A stretch of DNA of 64,000 nucleotides from Iodidimonas muriae (GCF_014647255.1 NZ_BMOV01000008.1:95454-159453); one strand, 5' to 3'. Positions 25,585 through 35,916 are shown, counted from the first letter of the stretch. Numbers and translations are program-made. The notes: generated by a model not told the origin, from the sequence alone.

Positions 25585-25872
25585 TTATTTGAAATTATCC
25601 GCATAGGGCTTGATGATACGCATTCTGCTGTGCTCGGGCAGAATTTCGGCAGCAATACCATATTTTTTGGCATAGGCCAGTGCCTCTTCCTTGGTGGGGA
25701 AGCGCAGCTTGATCTGCTTTTTGGTATCTTTGGTGCCTGTCCAACCCATCAGGGGGTCAATGACCTGTGGTGTCGTGGAGACGAATTCCAAAACCCATTT
25801 GTGGGTGTTGCGTTTGCCTGATGTCATGGCTGATTTTGAAGGGCGATAAATTCGGGCATGTTGCATAGTCAT
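25585..25872 (-). CDS. NDUFS4-type accessory subunit of complex I
   Basis: The 95-residue product matches the NADH:ubiquinone oxidoreductase 18-kDa (AQDQ/NDUFS4) family, an accessory subunit of complex I found in mitochondria and alphaproteobacteria. Diagnostic pieces are ARIYRPSKSAMTSGKR, WVLEF, DPLMGWTGTKD, and the C-terminal KEEALAYAKKYGIAAEI, the conserved helix that precedes the final beta strand. It is a soluble protein that docks on the peripheral arm. The nuo operon is not in the window, and standing alone next to a tRNA is common for this gene. A second ATG two codons in (25866) is an equally good start. Confidence 0.92.
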   Translation of the reverse strand: MTMQHARIYRPSKSAMTSGKRNTHKWVLEFVSTTPQVIDPLMGWTGTKDTKKQIKLRFPTKEEALAYAKKYGIAAEILPEHSRMRIIKPYADNFK

Positions 25873-26090
25873 TCGTCTCCGCCAAAATCCGATCCACTGT
25901 CACGCACAGAGATGCGGTGTTCCTGCCGGTTCTATAACCGCCTAGGGCCCCTTCATGCAATCCCCCACAGATATGGGGCGGCACAAATAAAGCAGAAAGG
26001 CGAGGGGCCATGCACAGTCTCTATCCATTGTCCGGACGATGAGATGCACGGTGAGAGAGGCTTTTTGCAGGTTTATTTGTGTAGATAAAG

Positions 26091-26509
26091 TCAGTCTTGC
26101 GGCAATTGGTAATTGATCATCCAGTTGATGCCGAATTGGTCGGTCCACATGCCGAAATAAGCGCCCCAGAAGGTTTCATCGAGCGGCATTTTCACCTCAC
26201 CACCCTTAGACAGCTTTGCAAATAGCGTGTCGCAATGGTCTTTGCTTTTGCCGGTGATGGAAATGGCGAAATCATTGCCTTTAACGAGAGCCGGACCACA
26301 GCCGGGAACATGGTCGCTGGCCATCAGGGTGCTGTCGCCAATGGCCAAAGACACATGCATCACCCGATTTTTATAGCTGTCCGGGACATTCATATCGGCG
26401 GGTGCCTCTTCAAAGGTGGCAAATTCGGAAAAGTCCCCCCGAAAACGGATTTGTAAAAGTCGAAGGCTGCTTTCGCATTGCCATCGAAGGTGAGATAGAT
26501 GTTGAGCAT
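26091..26509 (-). pseudogene. VOC/PhnB-like protein gene with a -1 frameshift
   Basis: The first frame starts at 26509 with MLNIYLTFDGNAKAAFDFYK, the standard start of PhnB-like VOC (3-demethylubiquinone-methyltransferase-like) proteins, but it runs to a stop after about 40 residues. The second frame (26091-26393) continues with NVPDSYKNRVMHVSLAIGD and ends GINWMINYQLPQD, the standard C terminus. Both join smoothly if one base is added to the run of six C (six G on the coding strand) at 26435-26440. The gene is thus either a recent pseudogene, a phase-variable gene, or a sequencing error in the homopolymer. Intact homologues are about 140 residues with undefined substrates. Confidence 0.8.
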
Positions 26510-26695
26510 GCCTGCCCTCCCAAGCTGTTGATAAGATAGAATATTCATTGAATGTTCGAATAATAATCTATGCGGCTTTGTCTGTCAGATTTTATGGCGG
26601 CAAATATATTATACAGAAAAAAATAGCGAAATAAGTGGTAATGCGATAAATTTATTGGGTTTTTCGATGATTGTCACAGGCAATGGGAGAGGGTC

Positions 26696-27346
26696 ATGAG
26701 CGCGGGAAAACGTGGCTTGAAGCGGGTGGAGGATACAAAAAAAGAACTGGAGCGCATCAAGAAAAAAATCGAGATCGCTCAGGAGTTGAATCCCGATATC
26801 GATCTGGGGCAGGTGGATGATCGAATCGCGCGGCTTGATGATTTGATTGCCGAAGGAGCAAAAGAAGAGGCACGGCGCGAGGCGATCAATCTGGAGAAGG
26901 AAGCGCGTCGGCTTCGGGATGGTAAGAAAAAGCCCGGCGGTAATCATCCCGGCAATGATTGCGACGAGCCCGATGATAAGGACGATGACGACGACGATGA
27001 TGATGGTGGCGGAAATGGCAATGGCGGAAATGGCAATGGGGGCGGCGGATCTTCAAAATGGTGCTGCTGTTGTTCCTCTGCGCCCGCCGCACCGGCCAGC
27101 GGATCAGGAGTGCCGGATGCCACCTGCGTTTATCTGCAAACCCGTACCACTGTTGCCGCATGGAACAGGGGCGGGCAGCGCTGGGAAGTGTTTGATGCCA
27201 AATCGGAAATCATCAAGGTAACCTTCATCACCGGCGGTATTCTGGCCATCGGCAAGGATAAGGGGGCACTTTTTGATTGCAAGCTGGGTACGTGGCTCAA
27301 AGCTTTCGATCCTGTCGAAAATCTCGTGGATGGCGATGGGCAGTAG
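26696..27346 (+). CDS. Coiled-coil, Asp-rich, Cys-cluster protein of unknown function
   Basis: A GGGAGAGGG site precedes the ATG. The 216-residue product has four sections: a charged coiled coil (residues 1-80, KKELERIKKKIEIAQEL), a Lys/Pro hinge, an acidic run with eight consecutive Asp followed by Gly/Asn repeats (about 88-120), the cluster WCCCCSS near 122-128 with an Ala/Pro linker, and a C-terminal globular part (about 140-216) with two more Cys and beta-like strands (KVTFITGGILAIGKDKGALFDC). There is no signal peptide. The Asp run could bind calcium and the four adjacent Cys could bind metal or be modified; both are speculation. I recognise no family. Confidence 0.72.
   Translation: MSAGKRGLKRVEDTKKELERIKKKIEIAQELNPDIDLGQVDDRIARLDDLIAEGAKEEARREAINLEKEARRLRDGKKKPGGNHPGNDCDEPDDKDDDDDDDDGGGNGNGGNGNGGGGSSKWCCCCSSAPAAPASGSGVPDATCVYLQTRTTVAAWNRGGQRWEVFDAKSEIIKVTFITGGILAIGKDKGALFDCKLGTWLKAFDPVENLVDGDGQ
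27011..27040 (+). repeat. Two tandem 15-bp units in the Gly/Asn linker
   Basis: GGAAATGGCAATGGC is followed by the same unit with one change at its last base. It encodes GNGNG twice, directly after a GAC/GAT run that encodes the Asp stretch. The area is prone to copy-number slippage. Confidence 0.85.
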
Positions 27347-27471
27347 TTGGTTGCATCTGTTTGGAGTGCGCGCATTGTCGCAATGGGCGGAGGGTGTTGA
27401 CCAAAGCCTGCGCGGGCGTTACAGCCAAGGCTTCACCATTGGATATAGTGAGAATCAGATAAGGAACCGCC

Positions 27472-27777
27472 ATGACGGATGCGGGCGATGGCGCCTATGT
27501 TTATGATGAAGCAACGGGGGAATGGCTTAGCCCTGAAGAGGCTGCTGAAAAAGCCGCCAAGGCCCGTGAAGTGCGCGATGCCGTGGGCAATGTGCTGGCC
27601 GATGGCGATAGCGTCACCCTGATCAAGGATCTGAAGGTAAAAGGCGCTGGCCAAACCTTAAAGCGCGGAACGGTGATCAAATCCATCCGCCTGACCGATG
27701 ACAATCAGGAAATCGATTGCCGCCATGAAGGCATCAAGGGCCTCGTTCTGCGCGCCGAGTTTGTGCAAAAGCGATAA
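27472..27777 (+). CDS. PhnA/YjdM C-terminal-domain protein without zinc ribbon
   Basis: The 101-residue product has an AAGGAA site before its ATG. Residues about 35-101 match the PhnA (YjdM) domain: VRDAVGNVLADGDSVTLIKD, LKVKGAGQTLKRGTVIKSIR and EIDCRHEGIKGLVLRAEFV. Canonical PhnA proteins start with a four-Cys zinc ribbon; here the first 30 residues (DGAYVYDEATGEWLSPEEAA) carry no Cys and look like a short acidic lead. Despite the name, a role in phosphonate use is not proven for this family. It follows the Asp-rich gene by 125 bp and ends before a bidirectional terminator shared with thiC. Confidence 0.88.
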   Translation: MTDAGDGAYVYDEATGEWLSPEEAAEKAAKAREVRDAVGNVLADGDSVTLIKDLKVKGAGQTLKRGTVIKSIRLTDDNQEIDCRHEGIKGLVLRAEFVQKR

Positions 27778-27802
27778 GCACAAAATTCGGCGATAGTGAA
27801 AG

Positions 27803-27841
27803 AAAAAACGGCAGGAAGCGCGATGCTCCCTGCCGTTTTTC
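27803..27841. terminator. Bidirectional terminator between the PhnA-domain gene and thiC
   Basis: CGGCAGG (27809-27815) pairs with CCTGCCG, flanked by AAAAAA on the left and TTTTT on the right, so it works for both converging genes. Confidence 0.85.
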
Positions 27842-27869
27842 GTTTTCTCCGTTTTATGCTGCGCTGAAA

Positions 27870-29714
<1,845 letters not shown>

Positions 29715-29846
29715 TCAGTCTCCAGGTCACAAGGCGCAGCATCGCTGCTTGGTTCGACGAGGGGACCAGGCGCTCAGGGAAGCATATGCGGGCAGTATTG
29801 GCCAAAACCTATGCTTGAAGCATATTGTTTCGGCCCCGTAACCGTC

Positions 29847-29955
29847 CGTTCCCTTCGCAGGTTTGAACCTGGTCAGGTTCGAAGGGTCGCCGTGCGGCCG
29901 CAAAATTTGCGGCTATCGGCCTCTCAGCTTCTAACGTGAAGCTCCCCCAGGAACG
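29847..29955 (-). promoter_or_regulatory. TPP riboswitch (THI element) of thiC
   Basis: On the minus strand the conserved pieces appear in order: P1 arm CGTTCC, GGGGGAGC, GCTGAGAGG, ACCCTTCGAACCTGACCAGG, GCGAAGGGAACG closing P1. A longer P3a stem (CCGCAA with TTGCGG) is inserted, as is common. It lies in the thiC leader, 135 bp before the start codon; no strong terminator follows it, so translational or Rho-linked control is likelier. Confidence 0.95.
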
Positions 29956-30020
29956 TGGGACGGAGTGTGGCCATTTGGCGCAGGTTTTTCAAGGGAAAGC
30001 GGCACACCGATGCGAATATT

Positions 30021-30698
30021 TCAAGAAATCGGCGGGAAGATCCGGTGGAAGTGGTGTTGAAGGGCGTTATCTACATCTTCCATGCTGGCTTTTACCCCCA
30101 GCGCGTGCAGGGATGTAACCCCGTGTTCCGTGATGCCGCAGGGCACGATACCGGAAAAATGCGTGAGATCAGGCGACACATTCAGCGAGATTCCGTGAAA
30201 GCTGACCCAGCGTCGCACGCGCACCCCGATGGCGGCGATTTTTTCTTCCCGCCCGTCGGGGCGGGTAACCCACACGCCAACACGGCCTTCGCGCACATCG
30301 CCCTGAACGCCAAATTCCGCCAGACTGTCAATGATCCAGTGTTCCAGATCTTTTATATAGCGCCGCAGATCGGCCCCGCGTTGTTTCAGGTCCAGCATCA
30401 CATAGGCAATGCGTTGCCCCGGTCCGTGATAGGTATATTGTCCACCGCGCCCCGCTTGATAAACAGGGAAGCGTTTGGGGGCCAAAAGATCGCTCTCCCG
30501 TGCGCTGGTGCCTGCCGTATAAAGCGGTGGATGCTCTAGCAGCCACACCTGTTCCGGGGCGCTGCCCGCCCGAATGGCGGCCACGCGGTCTTCCATGGCG
30601 GCCAAGGCATCCGGATAGGGCACAAGGCCTGTATCGGTGCGCCACTCGATTTTGGTGGAAGCCATCGATTGGGGGCTTTTCACTTTGGTCTGTTCCAT
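30021..30698 (-). CDS. lipB: Lipoyl(octanoyl) transferase
   Basis: LipB moves octanoate from acyl carrier protein to the lipoyl domains of oxoacid dehydrogenases and GcvH. From the ATG at 30698 the product is 225 residues; a TTG at 30734 and an ATG at 30665 are alternatives. The family motifs are present: [14 protein letters not shown], the substrate loop [12 protein letters not shown], the catalytic Lys in [13 protein letters not shown] followed by [10 protein letters not shown], and the nucleophile Cys in GIVPCGI. It is divergent from a FliN-like gene and downstream of no other lipoate gene here. Confidence 0.96.
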   Translation of the reverse strand: MEQTKVKSPQSMASTKIEWRTDTGLVPYPDALAAMEDRVAAIRAGSAPEQVWLLEHPPLYTAGTSARESDLLAPKRFPVYQAGRGGQYTYHGPGQRIAYVMLDLKQRGADLRRYIKDLEHWIIDSLAEFGVQGDVREGRVGVWVTRPDGREEKIAAIGVRVRRWVSFHGISLNVSPDLTHFSGIVPCGITEHGVTSLHALGVKASMEDVDNALQHHFHRIFPPIS

Positions 30699-30792
30699 GG
30701 CATTTCGATACGCCTGAATGGGGGCGGGATGCAAGCCTTGGCGGCGCTCTTAACGGAATAGAAACCATGACCTGCAAATGTGGGGAAAACAA

Positions 30793-31047
30793 ATGGAGCC
30801 AAGCACAAAGATGAGTGCCGTCAAACGCGTACAAGTGGATATATCGGTGGTTTTGGGTCGGGCGGAAATGCCGATCCGGCAATTGCTGAAAATGGGCCGC
30901 GGGGCGGTGATTGATCTGGATGCCAAGCATGAAGATGAATGCTGGATCTATGCCAATGGCGAGCTTGTGGCGCGGGGCGAGATCATGATGGTGGGTGAAA
31001 AAATCGGCGTCTCCATCACCCGTATGACCTCTGAAGCAGAGCTTTAA
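30793..31047 (+). CDS. Solitary FliN-like (SpoA/CheC-C) protein
   Basis: From the ATG at 30793 (GGGGA about 8 bp upstream) the 84-residue protein is almost entirely a SpoA domain: DISVVLGRAEMPIRQLLKMG, AVIDLDAKHED and VNGELVARGEI-like ANGELVARGEIMMVGEKIGV. This is the domain by which FliN builds the flagellar C ring. A second, longer FliN (52896-53252) sits in the main flagellar operon, so this one is a paralogue outside the operon. It could be an extra C-ring or export-apparatus subunit, or a non-flagellar relative. Start choice is uncertain (30778 and 30811 also possible). Confidence 0.8.
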   Translation: MEPSTKMSAVKRVQVDISVVLGRAEMPIRQLLKMGRGAVIDLDAKHEDECWIYANGELVARGEIMMVGEKIGVSITRMTSEAEL

Positions 31048-31070
31048 TTGCCAGCGATCAGGCGCTTATA

Positions 31071-32222
31071 TCACGCCTTTTTAAACGGGCTGTGCTCCCC
31101 CAGATAAGCGACGGTTTCCTCCACATCCATGCGTTCCGTTTCAAGATAACGCGCCACGGCCTGGCGGAATCCGGGGTCGGATATCCAATGGGCCGACCAT
31201 GTTTTGACGGGGGTATAGCCCCGTGCCAGCTTATGCGGGCCTTGGGCGCCGGCTTCCACAAATTGCAAGCCATGGGCGATGGCATAGTCGATGGCCTGAT
31301 AATAACAGGTTTCAAAATGCAAAAAGGGGTGATCTTCCAGACAGCCCCAATAACGGCCATAAAGCCGCTCCGGCCCTAGAAAATTCAGCGCACCGGCAAT
31401 GATATTGCCCGCCTTATGGCAAAAAAACAGCACAATCTGTTCAGGCATCTTTTGGCCAATGGCAGAGAAAAACGCCCGATCAAGATAGGGCGTGCCCCAT
31501 TTGCGGCTGCCGGTATCCATATAAAAGCGGTAAAAGACATCCCAATGGCTTTCGGTGATATCTTTGCCCTCTACCATCTGGATGCGGATGCCGCCCGCCA
31601 GCGCTTCGCGGCGTTCTTTGCGGATCTGCTTGCGCTTTCTTGAGGACAGATCCTTCAAAAAGTCTTCAAAGCTGTCATAGCCATTATTGGTCCAGTGGAA
31701 CTGCTGGTCCGTGCGCAGCAAATAGCCCTGCGCTTCTGCCTTTTGTGCCTGTTCCTGCGGCAGAAAGGTCAGATGGGCGCTGGAAAACCCTTGTTGATCG
31801 GTAAGGGCGGCCAAGCCATCCAATAAATGTGCCTGAATGTTTTCAACCGGCTGTCCGGCTGCCACAAGCAATTTGGGCGCGGTGACTGGGGTGAAGGGAA
31901 TGGAGACTTGATATTTAGGATAATAGTGCCCGCCAGCCCGTTGCCATGCATCGGCCCAAGCATGGTCAAACACATATTCGCCATATGAATGTCCCTTTAT
32001 ATAACAGGGCATGGCCCCCAAAAGCGTTGCGCCGCTTTCGTCATAAAGGCCCAGATGGCGGGGCAGCCAACCGGTTTCGGCGCGGACACATCCCGTCTCT
32101 TCGAGGGACGCTAAAAAAGCATGACGCAAAAAGGGATGACCATCCGTCATGCCATCCCAAAGGGCCGCATCAAAGTCCGTGATACGGCTATGCAGTTTAA
32201 GAGATGTGCCCGACATGCTCAT
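31071..32222 (-). CDS. FemAB-like N-acetyltransferase (DUF482)
   Basis: The 383-residue product belongs to the GNAT-superfamily group formerly called DUF482/COG3146, related to FemAB peptidoglycan-bridge enzymes. Marks are PFLRHAFLASLEETGCV near residue 30, the YIKGHSYGEYVFDHAWADA segment near 95-113, a double GNAT-like fold, HWTNNGYDSFEDFLKDLSSR near 200, and the C-terminal CYYQAIDYAIAHGLQFVEAG with HKLARGYTPV. The substrate is unknown. It follows RidA by 10 bp and is probably cotranscribed with it. Confidence 0.88.
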   Translation of the reverse strand: MSMSGTSLKLHSRITDFDAALWDGMTDGHPFLRHAFLASLEETGCVRAETGWLPRHLGLYDESGATLLGAMPCYIKGHSYGEYVFDHAWADAWQRAGGHYYPKYQVSIPFTPVTAPKLLVAAGQPVENIQAHLLDGLAALTDQQGFSSAHLTFLPQEQAQKAEAQGYLLRTDQQFHWTNNGYDSFEDFLKDLSSRKRKQIRKERREALAGGIRIQMVEGKDITESHWDVFYRFYMDTGSRKWGTPYLDRAFFSAIGQKMPEQIVLFFCHKAGNIIAGALNFLGPERLYGRYWGCLEDHPFLHFETCYYQAIDYAIAHGLQFVEAGAQGPHKLARGYTPVKTWSAHWISDPGFRQAVARYLETERMDVEETVAYLGEHSPFKKA

Positions 32223-32232
32223 CGCTTGATGG

Positions 32233-32691
32233 TCAGTCGATTTCTACCAAGGCGTCAATTTCCACAGGCACATTCAAGGGGAGAGCATTCACCCCCACAG
32301 CCGAGCGGGAATGGCGGCCTTTATCGCCAAACACTTCAACCATCAGATTCGAGGCACCATTGACGATTTGTGGCTGTTGATCGAAGCCGTCGGTGCAATT
32401 GACGAATCCGCCCAGCTTCACAATGCGTTTGACGCGCTCAAGATCGCCCCCGCAGGCGGCTTTCAGTTGGGCGATGATATTGATGGCGCACAGCCGTGCG
32501 GCCTGTTCGGCTTCTTCAACATCCAGATCGACGCCCACTTTTCCTTTTTTTGGTCCGTCGTTTGTCATGGGCAATTGGCCGGAAATGCTGACCAGATTGC
32601 CGCTCACCACGAAAGGCACATAATTGGCAACTGCCTTTGCGGGGGTAGGCAGGTCAATGCCCAGTTCCAAAAGCCGTTTTTCTATCGTCAT
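32233..32691 (-). CDS. RidA-family protein (YjgF/YER057c/UK114)
   Basis: RidA hydrolyses reactive enamine/imine intermediates from PLP enzymes. The ATG at 32691, with GGGAG about 8 bp upstream, gives 152 residues. The longer subfamily resembles the atu-type YjgF: YVPFVVSGNLVSISGQLPM, the central AARLCAINIIAQLKAACGG, KRIVKLGGFVNC, and the closing HSRSAVGVNALPLNVPVEID. The conserved Arg that binds substrate carboxylate in true RidA (around VTR/RSAVGV) is present as HSRSAVG. It is upstream of the FemAB-like gene. Confidence 0.9.
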   Translation of the reverse strand: MTIEKRLLELGIDLPTPAKAVANYVPFVVSGNLVSISGQLPMTNDGPKKGKVGVDLDVEEAEQAARLCAINIIAQLKAACGGDLERVKRIVKLGGFVNCTDGFDQQPQIVNGASNLMVEVFGDKGRHSRSAVGVNALPLNVPVEIDALVEID

Positions 32692-32812
32692 CACAGCACT
32701 CCCTTTTAATCCGGAAAGAAGGTTCAGAGCAGTGATTAACAGGCAAAAGGCTGGTGAGCCAGAGTCTTCCTGTTTATGTGATAACGGCTTCAGGCTCGGC
32801 GGAGCAAATGCT

Positions 32813-33574
32813 TCAAACAGCTTGGCACAGGCTTTTGTTTGCCAGTTGTTTACGCATGCGCTTGTTTTGATACATGGCCCGGTCTGCTTGGAAAATCAGA
32901 TCACGCAGGGTGCTTTTATGGTCAAAGACATGAAGACCAAGGCTGGCACCAACTGTCAGGCTGTGCCCGTTATAGGGGATGGATTGCTGTTCGATGGCAT
33001 GTTGCAGCCTTTGTAAGGCGCGGGTGCCGCCCAATGGCTTGCATGGGCTTAAGAGAATCGCAAATTCATCGCCCCCGAGCCGCGCCGCGCAATCAATGGA
33101 GCGCACGCTGCTGGCCAGCAAATTGGCGATGGTTTTCAACACCAGATCACCGGCTTCATGGCCGTGCTGATCGTTTATTTCCTTGAAACCATCCAGATCA
33201 AACAGCGCAATGATGCCGTGTTGATCGAAGCGCTTGGCATGGCCAAGGGCCTGCTCCAGCGCGATTTCAAAGGCGCGGCGATTGGCCAGCTTTGTCAGTT
33301 CATCAGTGTGGGACAGGGCTTCCAGATAGGCGATGCGTTCTTCCTGTTCGGCCAGTTTTTGTTCGGTGGCCGCCGCATAGGTCAGGAATTCGGCAATCAA
33401 ATCCACATTCTGGCTTTTCGCTTTCCTGTCAACTTTCGGCTGCGCTTTGCCCAATACCCGCTTTTGAAACAGGTTGGAGGCAAGGGGAGATGAGGCAATC
33501 TGACCCGCCAGATGATCTGTGATCGGGGCCGGGTTTTTGTCGATTTGTACATTTGCCATAAGTGCGTGGCTCAT
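32813..33574 (-). CDS. Diguanylate cyclase (GGDEF)
   Basis: The 253-residue product has a short N-terminal region with a coiled coil (residues about 60-88, EFLTYAAATEQKLAEQEERI) and then one GGDEF domain. The active site is intact (ARLGGDEFAILL), with DALTxL-like HTDELTKLANRRAFE at its start and FDLDGFKEIND for metal binding. RSID, five residues before GGDEF, forms the inhibitory I-site, so product inhibition by c-di-GMP is expected. There is no membrane segment or sensor domain. It lies on the minus strand between dinB and RidA with its own promoter region. A second in-frame start lies five codons in. Confidence 0.93.
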   Translation of the reverse strand: MSHALMANVQIDKNPAPITDHLAGQIASSPLASNLFQKRVLGKAQPKVDRKAKSQNVDLIAEFLTYAAATEQKLAEQEERIAYLEALSHTDELTKLANRRAFEIALEQALGHAKRFDQHGIIALFDLDGFKEINDQHGHEAGDLVLKTIANLLASSVRSIDCAARLGGDEFAILLSPCKPLGGTRALQRLQHAIEQQSIPYNGHSLTVGASLGLHVFDHKSTLRDLIFQADRAMYQNKRMRKQLANKSLCQAV

Positions 33575-33760
33575 AATCGAATATCCTCAATCGGCAGTCT
33601 GTCCATCTTGTTTGGTTTACAAAGCAGCTTTCATGCCAATTCAATATTTCTGCACTTTCCATGGCCAAAATATTGAAAGACTGCCAAAAATTAACCGTGC
33701 TTTGGAAAGTTTTGCCGGGCGCAAGGCCAAGCTTGCCGAGGCAACCTGTGGGCTAGGGCT

Positions 33761-35035
33761 TTAAACGGAGCGGCCTTTTTTGACCATTTGGGTGCCAAAG
33801 CGCGCATTGATCTGGTCCATGGTTCGTTCGGCTTTGGCGTGGCGATCTTTTTCCGGCTGCAAAAAATCGGGGGTATCCCCCATTTGGGCCGGGGTAAAAT
33901 TGGTGCCCGTTATGCCCAATAGGCGATAGGGGATCTGGTCTCGACATTCCGGCTTTAACAGGGCCTGACCCATTTCAAACAAGCGGTCGGCCAATTGACT
34001 GGGGCTGAACAGTGCACGCGACCGGGTGATTTGCCGGTGCTGCGCGGTTTTCAGTTTCAAGGTGACGGTGCCTGCGGCCAGATCCTTTTTCTTCAAGGCT
34101 TTGGACAAGCGTTCACATTGCTTCCAAAGGTGGATTTCCAATGTTTCATAGTCGGCTATATCATGCTCGAAAGTGGTTTCCGCAGAGACGCTTTTCGGGG
34201 CGGTTCCGGTAACGATCTGGCGGTCATCTATGCCCCGTGCCAGCCGCCAAAGCTTTCCGCCAAAGCTGCTATAGCGCCGCAACAAATCGGCTTCTTCCAT
34301 CTGTTGTAATTGGCCGATATGGGTGATGCCATCATTGTGCAGCCGGTCGCACATGGCTTTGCCCACTCCCCAAATCAACGACACCTTCTGGCGGGCCAGA
34401 AAGTCCAGCGTTTCGGCCTTTCCAATGATGGAAAAGCCGCGCGGTTTTTTAAGATCGGAGGCGATTTTAGCGAGAAATTTATTGTGGCTAAGGCCTACGG
34501 ATAAGGAAATCCCTATGGTTTTTTCAACATCGCTGGCAAGGCGCGCCAGTTGTTCGGCAGGGCTCAGGCCGTGCAGGGCTTCGGTTCCGGTCAGGTCCAG
34601 AAAGGCTTCATCCAGTGATAAAGGCTCCACCAAAGGGGTCAGCGCATCCATCAAATTACGCACGGCGCGGCTGGCAATGCGGTAGCGCTCCATATCCGGT
34701 TTCAAGATCACCGCATGGGGGCAGAGTTTACGTGCCTGAACCATCGGCATGGCGGAATGAACGCCATAGGTACGCGCAATATAGCAGGCGGTGGAAACCA
34801 CACCGCGATCGCTGTTACCGCCAATGATCAGCGGTTTGTCTGCAAGGCTTGGATTGTCGCGTTTTTCCACAGCCGCATAAAACGCATCACAATCCACATG
34901 GGCAATCCCAAGACTGTCGATTTCTGGATGGTGGATATGCCGGGGGCTGCCGCAATCGGGGCACCGCCTTGCCGCGATAAACCGGTGATGGCAATCGCGG
35001 CATAGAGCCTTGTTTATGACTCCACCCATAGCCAT
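33761..35035 (-). CDS. dinB: DNA polymerase IV with N-terminal zinc finger
   Basis: This Y-family polymerase performs translesion synthesis. The 424-residue product opens with a four-Cys finger (CRDCHHRF, CPDCGSP; residues 12-29), common in alphaproteobacterial DinB but absent in E. coli. The catalytic core follows: HVDCDAFYAAVEKRDNPSL with the first metal Asp, YIARTYGVHSAMPM, SLDEAFLDLTG with the second metal pair, and the HhH segment with IWGVGKAMCDRL. The C-terminal little-finger domain ends before the RFG-rich tail. It overlaps the ROK gene by 22 bp, so the two may be cotranscribed. Confidence 0.96.
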   Translation of the reverse strand: MAMGGVINKALCRDCHHRFIAARRCPDCGSPRHIHHPEIDSLGIAHVDCDAFYAAVEKRDNPSLADKPLIIGGNSDRGVVSTACYIARTYGVHSAMPMVQARKLCPHAVILKPDMERYRIASRAVRNLMDALTPLVEPLSLDEAFLDLTGTEALHGLSPAEQLARLASDVEKTIGISLSVGLSHNKFLAKIASDLKKPRGFSIIGKAETLDFLARQKVSLIWGVGKAMCDRLHNDGITHIGQLQQMEEADLLRRYSSFGGKLWRLARGIDDRQIVTGTAPKSVSAETTFEHDIADYETLEIHLWKQCERLSKALKKKDLAAGTVTLKLKTAQHRQITRSRALFSPSQLADRLFEMGQALLKPECRDQIPYRLLGITGTNFTPAQMGDTPDFLQPEKDRHAKAERTMDQINARFGTQMVKKGRSV

Positions 35036-35910
35036 GCCGCACCCCGCACCCCGGAGCTATCGCCGTGAACATTGGGTTTCAATTGGGTTTCCACATGATC
35101 GGAAAATACCCAATCCCCCCAATATTTCGGGACATTATCATATAACCGTTCGATATTGGAAAGCCCACCACCCAAGACAATCACCTGCGGGTCCACCAGA
35201 TTGATCACCGAGGCCAAAGCCTTTGCCATGCGCTGTTCATAGCGCACCATCGTCTGTTCTTTCTGGGGAGTGTCGGCGGCAGCGATTTCCGGCGCTGTCA
35301 GCGTTTCGCCAAACACCCTTTTATAATCATGCACCAATCCGGCACCGCACAAAAACGCTTCGATGGTGCCTTCGCCGCCATCATAATGGGAAAAGCCCGC
35401 GCGCTCGCTGTCATCGGGGGCGGGCAGGGGATTGTGGCCCCATTCTCCGGCGATGGAATTGACCCCTTCCAGAACATGGCGATTGACCACAAGGCCGCCT
35501 CCGCAACCGGTTCCGACAATCACGCCAAAGACCACATCCGCATCCTTGCCCGCGCCATCAATGGCTTCGGAAAGCGCAAAGCAATTGCCGTCATTGGCCA
35601 GCTTGATGGGACGGCCCAGCATGGCTTCTATATCGGCTTTGAACGGGCGGTCATTGAGCGCTGTTGCATAGGCGTTTTTCATCAATCCCGTACGGCGTGA
35701 AACGGTTCCGGGCGTTCCGATGCCTACAGTGCCGGGGCGTTCCAGTTTTTGCTGCACTTCCCCTACCAGATCGGCAATGGTGCGCACCGTCTGGTCATAA
35801 TCCCGCGACGGGGCAGGCTTGCGCATACGCAGCAGCTCTGTGCCATCAGGGGAAAGTGCGGCGATTTCGATTTTGGTTCCGCCAAGGTCGATACCAATAT
35901 GCATGGTCAT
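35014..35910 (-). CDS. ROK-family sugar kinase lacking the zinc-site cysteines
   Basis: ROK kinases phosphorylate sugars such as glucose, fructose or N-acetylglucosamine. The 298 residues show the phosphate motif GIDLGGTKIEIAAL, the sugar-binding LANDGNCFALSEA, and GVIVGTGCGGGLV followed by IAGEWGHNPLP, where Asp, Glu and the zinc His normally sit. The family's zinc motif CxCGxxGCxE is replaced by HYDGGEGTIE, so all three cysteines are missing although the fold and ATP motif VIVLGGGLSN are kept. Activity without zinc or a regulatory role are both possible. It lies 6 bp after the HAD gene and overlaps dinB by 22 bp. Confidence 0.9.
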   Translation of the reverse strand: MTMHIGIDLGGTKIEIAALSPDGTELLRMRKPAPSRDYDQTVRTIADLVGEVQQKLERPGTVGIGTPGTVSRRTGLMKNAYATALNDRPFKADIEAMLGRPIKLANDGNCFALSEAIDGAGKDADVVFGVIVGTGCGGGLVVNRHVLEGVNSIAGEWGHNPLPAPDDSERAGFSHYDGGEGTIEAFLCGAGLVHDYKRVFGETLTAPEIAAADTPQKEQTMVRYEQRMAKALASVINLVDPQVIVLGGGLSNIERLYDNVPKYWGDWVFSDHVETQLKPNVHGDSSGVRGAAWLWVES

Positions 35911-35916
35911 AGAATT

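Noticed and set aside
22925..27860. Genomic island
   Set aside because: The genes are accessory in character and a tRNA is inside, but no integrase, direct attachment repeats or transposase was seen, and codon use looks similar to neighbours.
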